Below are positions 43,431 to 56,232 of a DNA stretch of 64,000 nt, piece by piece; positions within the stretch are counted from its first letter, which is position 1; each line of letters starts with the position of its first letter. Made by a program: the position numbers and the translations under genes. The notes beneath the pieces were generated by a model. It did not search any database. It saw nothing but the letters and a program-made list of their open reading frames with translations, and was not told where the DNA came from. This DNA is from Bursaphelenchus xylophilus. Taxonomy: Eukaryota; Nematoda; Chromadorea; Rhabditida; Aphelenchoididae. Where the stretch lies: positions 3,100,001 through 3,164,000 of the forward strand of contig CAJFCV020000003.1 of NCBI GenBank assembly GCA_904066235.2. The letters are read 5' to 3'.

Positions 43431-43790
43431 CATCTTGCAAAAACATCGCCTACAATTGTCTACCGTACTGTTTTGCGCAGTTTTGGCTCATAGACGGTCT
43501 TGTTTTCGAATATCTGCTCGCTGGGAGCGTGCCCTTTACCCGGCTCAACCTCAACTTACACTCTCTGCCTCTCCCAGACTCCGTTGTAAACACTGCGTCT
43601 CAATTCGGCCGGTTTTACTGTACGCCACGGGACCGTAATTGCTCTGACGTTGCGGCCGAGATTTTGACGTTTTAATTGGGCCGCGCGGTTTGATGAGGTG
43701 TAATTGGAGGCAGCGAGGGAGAGGAAGTGTGGTCCGAGCACGTTCTCCGCGTGTTCTTTGCGCCGTTTCGGGTTGCGCATGCAGATTTCA
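43431..43790. promoter_or_regulatory. GC-rich island with CTGCGTCTC motif
   Basis: Markedly GC-richer than its surroundings, with ACTGCGTCTC at 43592-43601 (a motif recurrent in nematode promoters, as I recall), GGGCCGCGCGG and GCGCCGTTTCGGG. It may be a promoter region, but no following gene start is clear. Confidence 0.3.
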
Positions 43791-44517
43791 GGGATGGATT
43801 TTTACTGTCTAGAAATTGGATGTCTTCCAGAATATTTTTGATATGGTAGTTTTGACATTTGACGTCTTTATGAGACAGATTAGGCTTAAGAAGCAATTGA
43901 GAAGATTTTTGATGACAAAGGACTTTATATATTGCTGAAAAAAGGTGTGAATCTCGGAATTCTTCACGTAATAACCTTAGTATATATACTTTGTTCTATT
44001 ACGCACGTTCTATGCTAGTTGGCTTAGAGATTTCTGGATTAGAAGATAGACTACTTGAGTATTATCCAAGACGTGTTTTTTCCAAAAAGGGGACTGTTAA
44101 TCCGGCATTTGTACAGCAGCCGGTGTAACAATACTTTCATCTTATTTTTAGAGCAGCTATTGTAGGATTAATAACGAATTCTGTGAGTCAAAGCCTTTGT
44201 TTTTTTCGGATGGCCTAACTTGTTATTCCAATCACTGTATGTGCAGTGATAACCATCCCACTTCCTTGTATTTGAGATACCTATCAATTTTCTTTGTTTT
44301 ATCGCTCATTTACGTCATCATCTCCGTCATTCGACCCGAAATTGAGTCCCAATTTGACCCGCACTTTCCCCCAGGCCCTTTGCGGCATTTCAACTCGCGA
44401 AAAACAATTCGAAAAAAGGTGCGTCGACATTTTAAATACCCACTCATTCTCGTTAAATATTTCCATGTTTACCGCTCATATGCATTCTGCATGACCAACA
44501 TTGCATAATTGGCAGGT

Positions 44518-44765
44518 TTCGCGGCCTGCATGGGGGGCTGGGAACGTTGCGGGTCGGGGCTAATCGCCCCGGCCTCTCTCTCTCGTCTCTATTGTTTTTT
44601 CGCGGGTGGGAGGCGGGCCCGTTTCGGCGGAGTGGCGGCCGAAAAAAGGGCACGTTCCGTGGGGCGGGGTATTTTTGTATGTTTGGGTCGAACAGAGCGC
44701 GGAGAGGGGCGTTCGGCGGGATGTTGATGACATTTTTGGGTCGGCTCGGGTTTTGTTTGTGGAAG
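44518..44765. promoter_or_regulatory. GC-rich island upstream of the 45089 gene
   Basis: About 250 bp, strongly GC-rich (GGGTCGGGGCTAATCGCCCC, GGCGGAGTGGCGGCCG), 320-570 bp before the ATG at 45089. Overlapping open frames on both strands follow from base composition. Possibly a promoter or 5' UTR. Confidence 0.35.
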
Positions 44766-45088
44766 ATATGAGCCATGCTTCTAGTATATGGTATACAGGG
44801 CTCAGTTTGTTATTTCCTGTGTCTTGATTCAGCTTTTTCATTATTATTTTTCAGTCTTCAAGTGTTTTTACCCAAATTTTGTACCGTATTTTTCTCGAAT
44901 GATGCAAGTTTTTGTTTTTTCATTGCAAACAGCTTCTTCCATCATATCGAACGATCTTCACTCCCCCTATTTTTCCGTACTTCCCTCCCCCATCGCGTCA
45001 CTCCACCCTCCCGCACTTACGGCTTTAATTTCCTCCCAATTTCAGATACTAAAACTCCCGATTTACACCCTCGCTTTTATTTGTCCTC

Positions 45089-46253
45089 ATGACGACAGCG
45101 ACTCTTCGGTCGGCTTCCGTAGCCGCTTCCCGGCCATCGTTGATGGAATTGGCCCAAAATGCCGGGCTTTTGCAACTGAGTCCATCGGACCTGGTCTTCG
45201 AAGCCAATCAACCTGGATTTGCTTACTATGACTTTGTTATGTCATTATCTGCTCTGCCCGATTATATGGGCGGTGGATTCGAAGTTTATTTGGCCAAGTT
45301 GGACCCACGCACCAACTTGGAATGGTTTGAGACCTTGAAAATCTCAAAAGCCCACTTAAAAGTAAGTTTTCCACCTTATCTGCATCAAAAACATCAAAAA
45401 CTTGTCCGCAATTGGGAACCTTTGCCTGTTTTAATATTCCAATTGACCTTTGCTACCTCCAAAGGCCTCTCCCATTATGTTTGAGCGCTCTGTGACCCGA
45501 TGAGATCACTTTTAGCGGCCCGGGTCGCTCAAAAATTCATCAAACCGCATTCCAGTGGGAGGCCTTTATTATTCATGGGGCAGGAGGTCAAAAGCAATCG
45601 GATTTACCGTATTTTCGGTTTGACAAGTTTCGGGGCTCGCTGAACGGTGTTCGTGGGTGCTAGGAACCGGTGTACTCAATTACGGAAATGGGTGAAAACA
45701 AAGTCATGCGGGAGCGGGGAAATTGCTGAAATGAGGTTTTTGACCTCAAAAAGCTCATTTTTTTGCGCGTAACGTACTGTAGAATGGGTGAAACGGGATA
45801 TTTAAAGGATTATTATGTTGTATGGGGAACATAGATTTACTGTTAAACTTTCAGGAACACAATCTTCCCTCCACCGAGCTGGCCATCATCACTTTGGGCG
45901 TCCTCACCTGGCGTGAAGAGCTCCGACAAGCTCGCCTCCTATGCCTTGTCAGTCAACTCCATGGCCCTTCTGATGAACAGACCCCAGCGCTAGAAGCCCT
46001 GAAACGCGCCTGTGGCAAATTTAAATGCACCCATCATGTCATGGCGACCGGCGAACGCCGCTCCTCCATGGGATCACTGGAAACCGGAAAAGAACAGCAT
46101 TTCAAGGTCTCGGAGTCCATGAAATTGCGCGTTCTGATGTGCCAAACACGAACCGAGCACTCCGAGTTGCCGGCACAGGCAATTCGCGAGGGAAAATACT
46201 TGCTGACAGCGGGCGGCAACCCCTTCTTGTGCTTGTGCTTCCCGCTCAGTTGA
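45089..46253 (+). CDS. Unrecognised two-exon protein, 223 aa
   Basis: Exon 1 is 45089-45361 (91 codons), intron 45362-45854 (GTAAGT...TTTCAG), exon 2 is 45855-46253 (132 codons plus TGA); phase 0 joins cleanly. The product starts MTTATLRSASVAASRP, has no signal peptide or membrane segment, and contains FAYYDFVMSLSALPDYMGGG, TNLEWFETLKI, STELAIITLGVLTWREELRQ and a Cys/His-bearing CGKFKCTHHVM, ending in GGNPFLCLCFPLS. Codon use is richer in G and C than the surroundings and the sequence looks globular, so I regard it as a real, probably cytoplasmic protein. I do not recognise the family and assign no function. A GC-rich island lies upstream. Confidence 0.7.
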
Positions 46254-47838
46254 CTAGATGATGGAAAACGAAGGATTTCCGCTGCATAATCAGGATTTTT
46301 TCGCATCTTATCATATTAGATATTATTTTTGACACTTTTAAAGTCTCTTCCTTCCATTCCGAGCTTACCAATTTTTTGCTGATTTTTGGGATTTTTCAAA
46401 ATTTTTTTGAAATTTTCATAATTTTTTATTTCGAAAACTACGGTAATTTCGGACTATTTGAACTGCAAAAAAATCTTCTTGGGTGCACGTTTACACATAA
46501 TTGGCCAGAATTTAGTTTTTGGATATTTTCGGAAAATTCGAGTATTTTTGGAAAGTGCAAACGTGCAATTAAGCTTTTTTTAGAGCCCATTCAGCTCCAT
46601 TTTCACGGGCATTTTGCGAAATAATGCACTATTTTCACCTTGGATTCAAAACAAAATTGGTCCAGAAAAATTTCAGAAAATTCCAAAATTCAGCAAAAAA
46701 TCGGTCTTTTTTAAATTTTGTCTTACAGATAATTTGATATTATTGAAGTATCTTCTAAAATTTCCAATCATCTTGATCATAATGGTCCAATTTCGGGTAT
46801 ATTTTTATGGTGTTCCACAAGTCTTTCAGCAATTTTTTTGTCAAACCCAACGAATAAAACGGCTACTCATTTCGATATTTGTCATGTGTTTTATTGTTCT
46901 TTGTTTGCGATAAAAGCAGAAAATAAATCATTCAAATTTATATTCGAGGATTCGGCTTGATTTTTAGGGTTGTTTTAGTATGTGCTTTGGTATTTTATAT
47001 GCAGACACAAAACAAAAAAAGTAAAAAAAAATTTCCAAGCTGTAGACGGTACATAACGACTGCAGATGATGTAATTGCGAGCTCAAAAAATACTAAAAAC
47101 AATTTTTTTTACATTAATTTAGATTAGCAGGTTCAAAGCCTACATTAATCAAATAACAATGAGAATAAAAAGCGTCTTTGCAAAGCTTCTTAGAAAACAA
47201 TTATACTACTCCCATTGCAAAAAACATGTGGTTTTAAAAGCAGTAATTTTGTAAAGTCTCTGGAGATTTATGGGTTTCAAAAACATGACTGAAGTTGTTT
47301 GTAAACAAAAACAAAATAAAAACAACTTTTTTGGGATTCTTTTCAAACTGCATATTGTTTTGTAAAAAGCTTTTTTTGAAAGACATCTAATTGCAAGTGC
47401 CTTGAGTTTAAACATCATAATTAATGAAATACTCTATACAACGAATTTAAAGAGTAAAACTTGCAGGATAAGAAGCTGCAACTGCCCCGAGCCAGCTAAA
47501 CCTTTTGAGAATTAATATCTGGCCTTTTGTCTGGCATGTGAGTAAAATTTAAAGAAAATCTGAAGGTCGCACTTGGGCTACTTCCATGGTTAGACCACTT
47601 TTTTCTATGACGCCTCGACCTTGTTAGCTTGTGCTTTTCAGGAAAAACCAAAACTTGTTGGTACAAAAAGCTATTTGCATGTTTCGCAGGCTCTTGTGGG
47701 CAAAGATTGTGGAAGACTTCTGGTGTCCCAGAAAAGCGCCAGCGAAAATTTTGTGGAATTGTTATGTGGTCAATAGAGATTCAAAATAAAGAGAAGCAAT
47801 GTAAAACGACTCTTCCGAAAGCCGTTTTAGCACTGCTA
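46254..47838. other. Intergenic, no gene seen
   Basis: AT-rich. A fragment at about 47541-47589 (AATCTGAAGGTCGCACTTGG then TACTTCC) resembles the right end of the 450-bp elements at 26712 and 29221. Confidence 0.5.
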
Positions 47839-47994
47839 TCAGCCTGTCGGCAAAATAATGACTGTAATGTCGCTGCGCCAATCGCGTCACTGAAGGGAAA
47901 AGCAATTTTTATTTTGTTGCCACACAATTCACTTTCTCAGCGGCTATGCAATTTTTAATGCGACAGAGCGCTCATTATTTTCCCATCAGGCTGC
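47839..47994. mobile_element. MITE, TCAGTCTGTCGGG family (copy 15)
   Basis: TCAGCCTGTCGGCAAAATAA at left, CTCATTATTTTCCCATCAGG at right, TA-flanked. Full-length GACTGTAATGTCGCTGCG subtype. Confidence 0.85.
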
Positions 47995-48697
47995 TATAAT
48001 CATTTGTAACACACAGCCTTCACAATTCCAGAATTCGCCTTGCTAGCATTGCGTTGTATCGTTCCAATTTTGCGCACTCAGCATCCGGTTATCCCGTCGA
48101 TTGCGCAACCCTTTTCCAAGCTTCCTTCCAACATTTCCTCCGTCAAGAAACGCATGCCAACGAACGATCAAACAAAACACCTTCCGTCCGACCATTCCTC
48201 GCACTTCATAACGCCCGCAACGCCGCCTTGATAAACTTTCTGTGTGCCCCCCATTCTTCCACATTCTTCGCCGCATCCAGGAAAGAAAGTAAATCGACGG
48301 TTGACCCAGAAACCGGGCGGCGGACAATTAAGGTGGACGGGATCTAATGGCTGAAAGAAAGTGAAAGAAGCCTTCTCGAGGATCCGAAACCGGAAAATGG
48401 GATTATATTCTCGCTGCGCCAGTTCAGGCGAAAGTAAAAAGGTTTCAATTTCGTGGGCTTTTTACTTGGGTAATTAATTAATCCCGGCTTTTTTGTGGGC
48501 ATTGATGGAGGGGATTTTAAGGGAGTTGGAGAGATGGAGACTGATCTGGACGATGACTAATTTTTTTACAATTTTTGGGTAGTTATTACAGCATACCGGG
48601 TCAATGTAAAAATTCCTTGCCTTCCCTTGAAAATTCAGATCGCGGAGGGTTGCTAAATTTCGTCAAACCGAAAACAAAGGATTCAAAATTCCCCTTA
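47995..48697. other. Intergenic, uncertain coding potential
   Basis: A GC-richer block at 48040-48350 carries three overlapping open frames of 60-97 codons on both strands. None has a recognisable motif, so no gene is called. Confidence 0.4.
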
Positions 48698-48844
48698 TTA
48701 GTCCGTCGGGAAAATAATGTGGGTCCATCGCAGCAAAATGTCTTGTCTTGTCGCAATTGCGTACAGAGTCTCGAGCTGCCGCTAGCCGTCGCCAAGCAAT
48801 GGTTGACGATTCCAAAGCGCCACTTTATTTTCCCGACAGACTGG
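48698..48844. mobile_element. MITE, TCAGTCTGTCGGG family (copy 16)
   Basis: TTAGTCCGTCGGGAAAATAA at left, CTTTATTTTCCCGACAGACT at right. GTGGGTCCATCGCAGCAAAA subtype shared with copy 6. Confidence 0.85.
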
Positions 48845-50551
48845 CAGGAGGCATTCTGAATGTAATTTCGTTCTTATTGACGAAATTTGGTGCTGCCTGA
48901 GGTCTGAATCTTCAATGAAAGGCAACGGATTTTGACCTGAAAAAATCGTATTTATGCCGATTTTTTTTCATGTTGGTACATACCATCTTTGATTTTCAAA
49001 GTTTAATTTTAACTTGCCAAGTCAGCAATAGAAGTTAGTTCTTACTCTTTTTTTGAATGTCTATCCTCGACGCTTGCGCACAGCGTTAACGCCATTGCTT
49101 TTCAATTTCCAACCACCTTCTAACAAGATCTTTCTCGATGTCATCATTTTTTTCTTCCTATCGCCATATTTTTTTTCAAACTTCGGTTTCTGCTAGCTCA
49201 TATCGCTTCCTAAAAAATCATTTTTTTACAGAAATCGAAATTTAAATTTACTACCCAACTAAAAACGTATTTAAATCCGAAGTTGTGATTGTGCCCTCAA
49301 ATTGTTACCCAATTTATGTTAACTGCTCTCAATCAGCTCCAAATTGATTTGTTTGTCGACAAAAACAGTGCAAATTACCCAATTGTTTCAGTACTTTAGA
49401 AAACTTTAGTGGTTGATGACTCAGGTTCCTTCATTTCTTACTTTTTTATTTTTGTTTGTCGTTGCGCAACAACCTGCGGCAATCCTCTCAGTAAGCCGCC
49501 ATTTCTGGAAGCTTTTTTTACGGATGCGTTTTGTAGTGAAGAGTAAACATTTAGCAGAAATAGCAGGGTGATGATAATTGAGAAGCTGTTGCTGTTGGCT
49601 AAGAATGTCAGGGTTTATTTTGCTGCACTTTTTTGCTAACAAGTAAAGTTCATGAGATGGAGTAGGCAAAATTGTAATAAATAAGCAGGTCGAATGTTTA
49701 CCCGTAGCAAACCATAATCTTTTTTGCCATTTTAACTTCATAAATTTTACGATAATTAGAGATGTGGTGTACTCAGCACAGCAAAGTTTTCTGCATTATA
49801 AATTGTTATTTATTTGCAAAGCTTTTTGTTTGACCGGCTCTCCTCATCCCGCATGTTTTCTTGCAAACAAAGTTGTTTGAATAACTTAGTTCCCTCCGGA
49901 CAGCGGCGTTAAGACTTACAGGAGCTCGCGCGCGGCTAATTTCGAACATCAATGCAAAATTTTTAGGAAATTTGAATCCCATATCAGAAGAATGCTAGAA
50001 AAAGTTGTTTCAGCTTACACTAGTCCGCTTGCGAACTCGCTGGGGCGATTTAGGGGACTTGCACTTTTCAATATGAAATTTTTGGCTTTTATGCATGATT
50101 TGGGCTGTCGCTCGCACACTAGCTTTTCTTTCACAGTGCAAGTCGCCCAAAATCATCACAGCGACTTTACCAACGGACCAGTGTCCAAAGTTTTATTCGT
50201 TTCTATATCTCAGCTTCGTTGAATCACCTTCAGCTAGTTTAGACTACCAGCATGATGCGTTTTCTTTGCGTCAAGTTCCCGACCACTTTATCTACAGTGA
50301 AAATTTCAACGACAAACAGCAAATCATTAATCTCCAGCACGCGCTTATCTCCCATCATCCCCATCAAAAATCTGTTATATAGTAAGCTGCCTTGTTAAAC
50401 GGCTTTTTATTGTTGATCAAAAAAACTGCGTCACTTTCTTGGAAGCGGAAGAAGCATTTTACGGCTGTCGCCTCACTTTGTTTTCAACATTTCTTTAATG
50501 TCATACGCGCGAAGGTTGTAACATCTGTTAAAAAGTTGTGGTTGTTTTTAG
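48845..50551. other. Intergenic 5' of the secreted protein gene
   Basis: AT-rich. Frames at 49421-49741 (minus) and 49992-50382 (plus) have no recognisable features. The last bases, GTTGTTTTTAG at 50541-50551, form a splice acceptor directly before the next gene's ATG. Confidence 0.5.
50541..50551 (+). promoter_or_regulatory. Probable trans-splice acceptor
   Basis: GTTGTTTTTAG directly precedes ATG at 50552. A pyrimidine-rich AG acceptor at the start codon with no joinable upstream exon is typical of nematode spliced-leader addition. An upstream 5' UTR exon is the alternative. Confidence 0.5.
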
Positions 50552-53500
50552 ATGGCTCTCATAGCAGCCATAGGGCTTCTGTTGGCGGCACAGGTGAAAG
50601 CGGCGTTGATTTCGTCGCCCTTCGACAACTTCAGGATAGAATGCCCTCAGGGCTCGGGTGCGCAGAGGTTGAGTATTCGGATGGTCGAATCGCAGGGGCT
50701 GAAACGACAGGATGCTGTGTATTCGTTGAGCTGTAACAATATTAATGAGGTACGTCGATATTTGTGCATAAAATTTGGATCAAAAAAGTGTAAAACACGT
50801 CATGAATCACATGTAAATAAAAATTAAAAAATCAATAATTTTTGTGACATTTCGTGAAAATTTTAAAAATCTGAAAAAACATCAAATTTTTTAAGAAAAG
50901 TAACCCAAGTAACCGCATTTTACTTTTTTCACCATTCCACTATTGATATGTAATTTGTCCGTTGTCTATATTTGTAAACGTCATTTCCAGCTCTACCCAT
51001 GGTCGGATATCCCCCAGACTCTCGAGAATCTCGAACACGAAGATTGTCATTACAGCACTCAATTTGATCCAATTATTGACAAAGCTGTCAACTTCACGTG
51101 TGGGCCCAGAGAGTACTTGGCCAGTGTCGTGAGATTGTTTGGGACAAAGTAAGTCAAAAACAGACTGGACACGTAATGCGAATTAGAGTTTAAGGAAGGA
51201 CAAAAAAACATTTTTAAAATACAAGAGGAGCAGATAGGCAATAATTTTTGTGACGTTCAGAAGAGATCTTAAAATTGTCTTAAAAAATTTCCTAAAAGTC
51301 TAAAATCGCAGAAAATAAAAATATATCGTACAAAATCTTCATATAATCGTATTCTCATCAAATTTCTGCCGCTCCAAACTCCTCCGAAAAAATCAATAAT
51401 TTTTGTGACATTTCGCTATTTTTGTAAAACTCTCTTAAAAGCATAAACAAAGTCTTAGAACTAAATCAACGTGCAAAAACAACCACAAAAACTTACTTTT
51501 TCAGCATTCAACTGGGCTGCTGTAAGCTCAGGACCCGTGATGAAGTTAACTGTGAAAACCGTCGATTTGGAAAGCCATACGGTCCTGACGTCAAAACTGA
51601 AATTGAGTAAGAAATTTTGCATAGCGTTTTTGCGCAGTAGAATGATATAAAAATGAAGTTAAAAATACTATAATATTTTTAGACTGAACGCCAAACTGAT
51701 CAACGCCGTTGCCGTTGAGGGAAACTCGCTTTTGGTCAGATTTTGCGACTTGAACCCTAGAGCTGCATGTAAGGCAAACATTTATGAAGCTGGGATAACG
51801 ATTGGTTATTTTTAGCTGAGATTTTGGAAGAAGCTAGGTCAACAACGACAAGAAAGCCGACACAAAGTACAGCCGAGATTACAACAACCAAATTGATCAC
51901 AACGAGAAAAATTGAGACAACGACGGAGGCAGCAAAAGCTACTACTGTTCATAAAGGTAACTTTTTCTATAAAAATTTTGTTTTTTAAAATACGCTATAT
52001 CGCGCTTATTTAAATTTTAGTCGATGAACAGAAACAACAAGTTATCAAGCAGGTAGAATTAAAGAAGGAAGAAGAACCGGTAAGCCGATTTTTAAAGTTG
52101 TTTGATGATAAAAAAAAAGTTCTTTGGTCTATGTGAAAGTTATTCTCTTTGAGTCACCTCAATCTCATGTTATTTTAGGTTTCTGAGCCAGCTCCTCACA
52201 CTGAGAACTCTTCTCTACCTGAGGGTCAACCCATTGACATGCTCAAGACCTTACTCACTCCAACAGACCGTCAACTCAAGGAAAACACAACTTTCGTACA
52301 CAATTCTCGCCCTCTCCGGCCAATTCACGGCAGTCAAAACTTGAAATTGCTGGATGGAGGCAACGACGAGGCGCCATCTACTACAACCAAACCGAAGAAA
52401 AACAAAGCCATGAAGGTTCCAGCAACGACCAAACAGCCAACAACAGCTGAGACTACTACTCAGGAAATCACTACCGAGTCTGTTACGGAAGAGGTAACTG
52501 ATCTGACAACAGAAAAGGTTACCGAGAAGGCTACCGAGCCTTCAACTGAAGCCACTACAGCTGAAAAAGAGGCTGATGCCACGACAAAGATTACAGATGA
52601 TCATGAAGTCACTGAGACTACGGAGGCTCGCACAGAAGCTGAAGTTGTTACTGAAGTAGTGAAACTATCTAAAATGATGTTCAAAAAGGTTGAAACAACT
52701 AGTCAGCAAGCTGAAGAAGGTGCGGAAACCACAGAAGAGCCATTAAAAACTTTCCATCAAGGCCATATTGTAAGACAACAGACTCCAGAAGTTGTTCAGG
52801 CAACCATGAAGCCTGTGGAAGAGGTAGGGACTTCTAAACCCGATGAACCAGAAACTACGGAGGCTCTACAAGGCCAAGAAGAAGCTACCGGAGCTCCTGA
52901 GCCAACAGAGAAGGAAGCCAAAAAGATTCCAGCCCATGAACATGACGCTAGAGATGAAATCCCCAAGCCGCAAGAATTTGCAGCTCTAGGTGTCAAAACG
53001 ACGAAGAAGATTGAAAGGCCCAAGTCAAAGCAAGCACAAGTTGTAAACGATGACATGACAGAGGAAGAGAAAAAAGAAGCGGATTCCTTGATGAAGTCGT
53101 TGATGGGAATCATGGATGCTGAGAAAGCCATGGCCGAAGGAAAGATCCCAAGTGAAGCACAGCAGCGACAAGCAGAGCAGTATTTGAGGTATGTCCTTAC
53201 TAATAGGTAGAAGTATCGGCAGAGAAAGTAAAGGTAATAAAAAGCCATTTTTTGTCAAGTATTGCCTTAGACCTCAATAAAGTCTTGGCCAAAGGCTGTA
53301 CAAGTTCATATTGCAACAATTGTATTCCTGATTTTGCTTTTAGAGAGCGAATGGATGCGATGGAACGAAAACATTTTGAACGATTGGCCAAAGAGAAGGC
53401 CGAGGAAGTAAAAGAAAAGGAAGTTGAGGCCGCAACTCCACAAGTCGCTGAGAACAAAGACATTAACGAACAAGTCCAGTCAGAAAATAAGGTAAGCCAA

Positions 53501-55881
53501 TTGCAAAAAAAACTTGCGAAACTAATGTGAATTTTGGCGTAAAATCGGTTCCTTTGTTTTCAGAATGTTGATGAATCCTCATCCCCGGCCTCATTCGACT
53601 TTGACGCCTTCCCATCGCCTCCTCCAAACTCTGAGCCAGCAACTATTCCGCAACTCCCTCTTCGACCTCAACCACCAGTCCATGACCACGACGCGGTTGC
53701 TGAAAAGCCAAAGCCGACAACCACCGCTCCAACAACTCCAAAATTCGTTGAAGAAGAAGTGCAAGAGGCAGAAGACGCTACAGAACCACCAACTACAACT
53801 TTCAAAACTCGCAAGCCTAGAGTGAAAGTCAGCACTACCGAATCTCCTTACTTGGTAGCTGAAGATCCAGTTTACATTGAGCAAGAGAGGCTGCGGCAGG
53901 ATCGGTATTATGGCCGAAGACTGCCTCAGGAGAGAGGCAGACACAGTGGAAGAGTTCATGGGGGAAGATCATCGAATCTGTATATCGATGAGGAAACGGA
54001 AACGAGCCCATTCGATTTTGGGGATAACCCAGAGGTAAGAGCAGGCCACAATTAAAAATTGGGGACATCTTATACGTTGAAAATTGTCAATTCATTTTGT
54101 AATATCTCCGATGGCATTTTTACCTTGCTATATTTCATTTTCATATAGGTTAAAATAGTAAGCAAAAATTTTAAAATACGCCGGAACTCGATTTCTGGTT
54201 TAATATGACGTTCAAATTTCAGGCCCCAGCTCCCCTTCCTTCACGATTTGCTCCTCCTCGCCAACGTCATCGATTTACTATTGCCAGTCAGGAAGATGAA
54301 CAGCCATCTCGTCGGTTCAGTTTGAACAAGCAAGACGAACAAGTGGGGCCAAGAACTCCCTTTGATCCCGAAGTTCGTCGCTCGCCTGTTCCACGTGAGC
54401 TTTTTTATAGCAACTAGAAGATTCTCTTCGATTTTCGTAGTAATTGAGCGACTCGCTGACCTCTTAAAAAGAAATCTATAAAACTGTTTTGCAAGTTTTT
54501 ATACCATGACATTGTTAACAAAAATTTAAAGAGCATATACCTCGTAAGAACACCATTTTCTTCACTTTCACTTTTGTTTTTTCTATTTTTTCTCTAAATA
54601 AATCATATTTGTTAATATTCTTTACATCAAAACTTTTAAAATCTTGCAAGTATACAGGTCATTCAACTCAATCATGTTTGCTTTCACTGTCCGCCCGCCT
54701 AGCTTCTTGCTTACAATTGTTAGAAGAGCATCTTTCCGTTCTTCCCTCTTTTGAACGTTTTTGCTTTGGGATTTACTAACCTCTCGCTGTTTTAGGCATT
54801 GACGCGGAGCTTGCGGGATTCATGGAGATCAGTGATAAGCCTTATCTGCATTCCGGAGCCACAAAAAGACGTCAGCGGCTTCACGACAATGATTATGTTC
54901 GGCCATTACCGGTGGCTGTTGATCACTCTAGCAATTCTGAGCACGATGGAAGTGTAATGTTTGCCCCAAAGAACAACAAACCACTGGAAATGTCGAGTAA
55001 ATCAATTTTAAACGTTGCTTATTAATTTGGTGAAGGGGACATTTTATACGACGAAACGTTTAATGATTTTTAGAGATGTTGGAAGTGGTTGAACAGCAAG
55101 ATGCAGAGGAAGAAGTGATCACTGCAACGCCTAAAATATTCAAAAAGAAGGTGAAAAAGATCAGAAGACCAAGACCGATTCCAATGAGAGTTGTTGATAA
55201 CGATGTTTTGGTCCCAATGAACGAAAAAACAGAGAAAGTAGAGGACGAGAAGGCTATCGTTGAAGGAGTCAAAATTTCAGCTCCTCAAAACAATCCAATC
55301 CCTTCAGGACACGTTGAGGAAAACACTCATATCCATGAAGAAGTTAATAAACAAGAAACAGAGACCGTGGCTGAGGAATTGAAAGTGTTGAAGCACCCAA
55401 ATCATGAGAATAATGAGGAGAAATTAGCGAATATTGAAGCAGTGCCTACAACATTGCAAGCAGATGAAACTACCGAAGCTAGCACAACAAGTGATGCTCC
55501 AACAACGGTTGAACCCACGACGGCGGCTACGGAAGAGACAACAATTTCTGAGGGACCAACAACAACGACGTTGTACGACCCAAAATTCTTCTATCAAACC
55601 CCGAAGCTGAAGCGGAGGCAAGAGAAAGAGAAGTGTAGGTTATACTCACTTTTTGTCATTTTTTTCAACCAGCACATTTGTGTGCCCGAGACGTATTTTA
55701 CCCCATTTCAGACTTAACCTTTTGCTCAAAAGAAATGGCCATCCGAGATCAAGATGATATGCCGGTGGCTTGCGGTCTTGACAATGAAGTTTGGTACCCA
55801 CCGCGATGTCCCGAGAACACCGAGTGCTTCTACACTCATGATTCGTTCTATCGAATCTGCTGTCCGGTTGGACGGCCATAA
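50552..55881 (+). CDS. Secreted dermatopontin-like protein with Thr/Glu-rich stalk and Cys-rich C-terminus
   Basis: Thirteen exons: 50552-50749, 50991-51148, 51505-51606, 51683-51768, 51816-51956, 52021-52079, 52179-53188, 53344-53491, 53564-54034, 54223-54394, 54796-54996, 55074-55634, 55712-55881. Their sum, 3,477 nt, is in phase throughout (1,158 aa). Signal peptide MALIAAIGLLLAAQVKA. Residues about 20-175 resemble dermatopontin: ECPQGSG...LSIRM, AVYSLSC, VNFTCGPREYLASVVR, IQLGCC. A stalk of some 900 residues rich in Thr, Glu, Lys and Pro follows (many TTE, TTK and TEA runs, likely O-glycosylated), with RMDAMERKHFERLAKEKAEE as a probable coiled coil and basic Arg-rich patches. The C-terminus has paired cysteines (CPENTECFYTHDSFYRICCP), like lustrin/EB-type modules. 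Probable role in cuticle or extracellular matrix (inference). AATAAA lies at 55960-55965. Confidence 0.85.
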
Positions 55882-56222
55882 AAATCGTCAAGCATTAACG
55901 TGTACATTGTAAAGTAGTATTTATACCGTAACATCACTTTTTAAAAGCTAGTCTTATTCAATAAATTAATAAAATTAAAATATGGTGTAAAAAATATGTA
56001 TTCAGACATATACGTATATTTGCATCAACATCGAGCCTCTTGAAGCTCACAAAAACAGAAAGATTTAACTATGTTTTGTGCCATTGTATGACTCTGGGCA
56101 CACGGAAACATTCATCAATTCATCTTTCCCGCCAAAATGTTGTGCGTAGAAAAGAAAGCGATGTTTAACCGGTGACAGACTACAAAGCACACACACAATT
56201 CTGCGATTATAAGGATCACTAG

Positions 56223-56232
56223 GTATAAAAAG
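56223..56232 (+). promoter_or_regulatory. TATA box of the first SDR gene
   Basis: GTATAAAAAG, 92 bp before the ATG at 56325. The surrounding CTACAAAGCACACA and TTCTGCGA resemble 63945-63995. Confidence 0.55.

Noticed and set aside
44509..44841. Five overlapping frames on both strands
   Set aside because: Consequence of the GC-rich island lacking stop codons; no frame is favoured.
48040..48350. Possible exon in a GC-richer block
   Set aside because: Three frames open on two strands; without conservation data I cannot choose one.
52796..53248. 150-codon minus-strand frame
   Set aside because: Shadow of the repetitive Glu/Lys/Thr codons of the secreted protein stalk.
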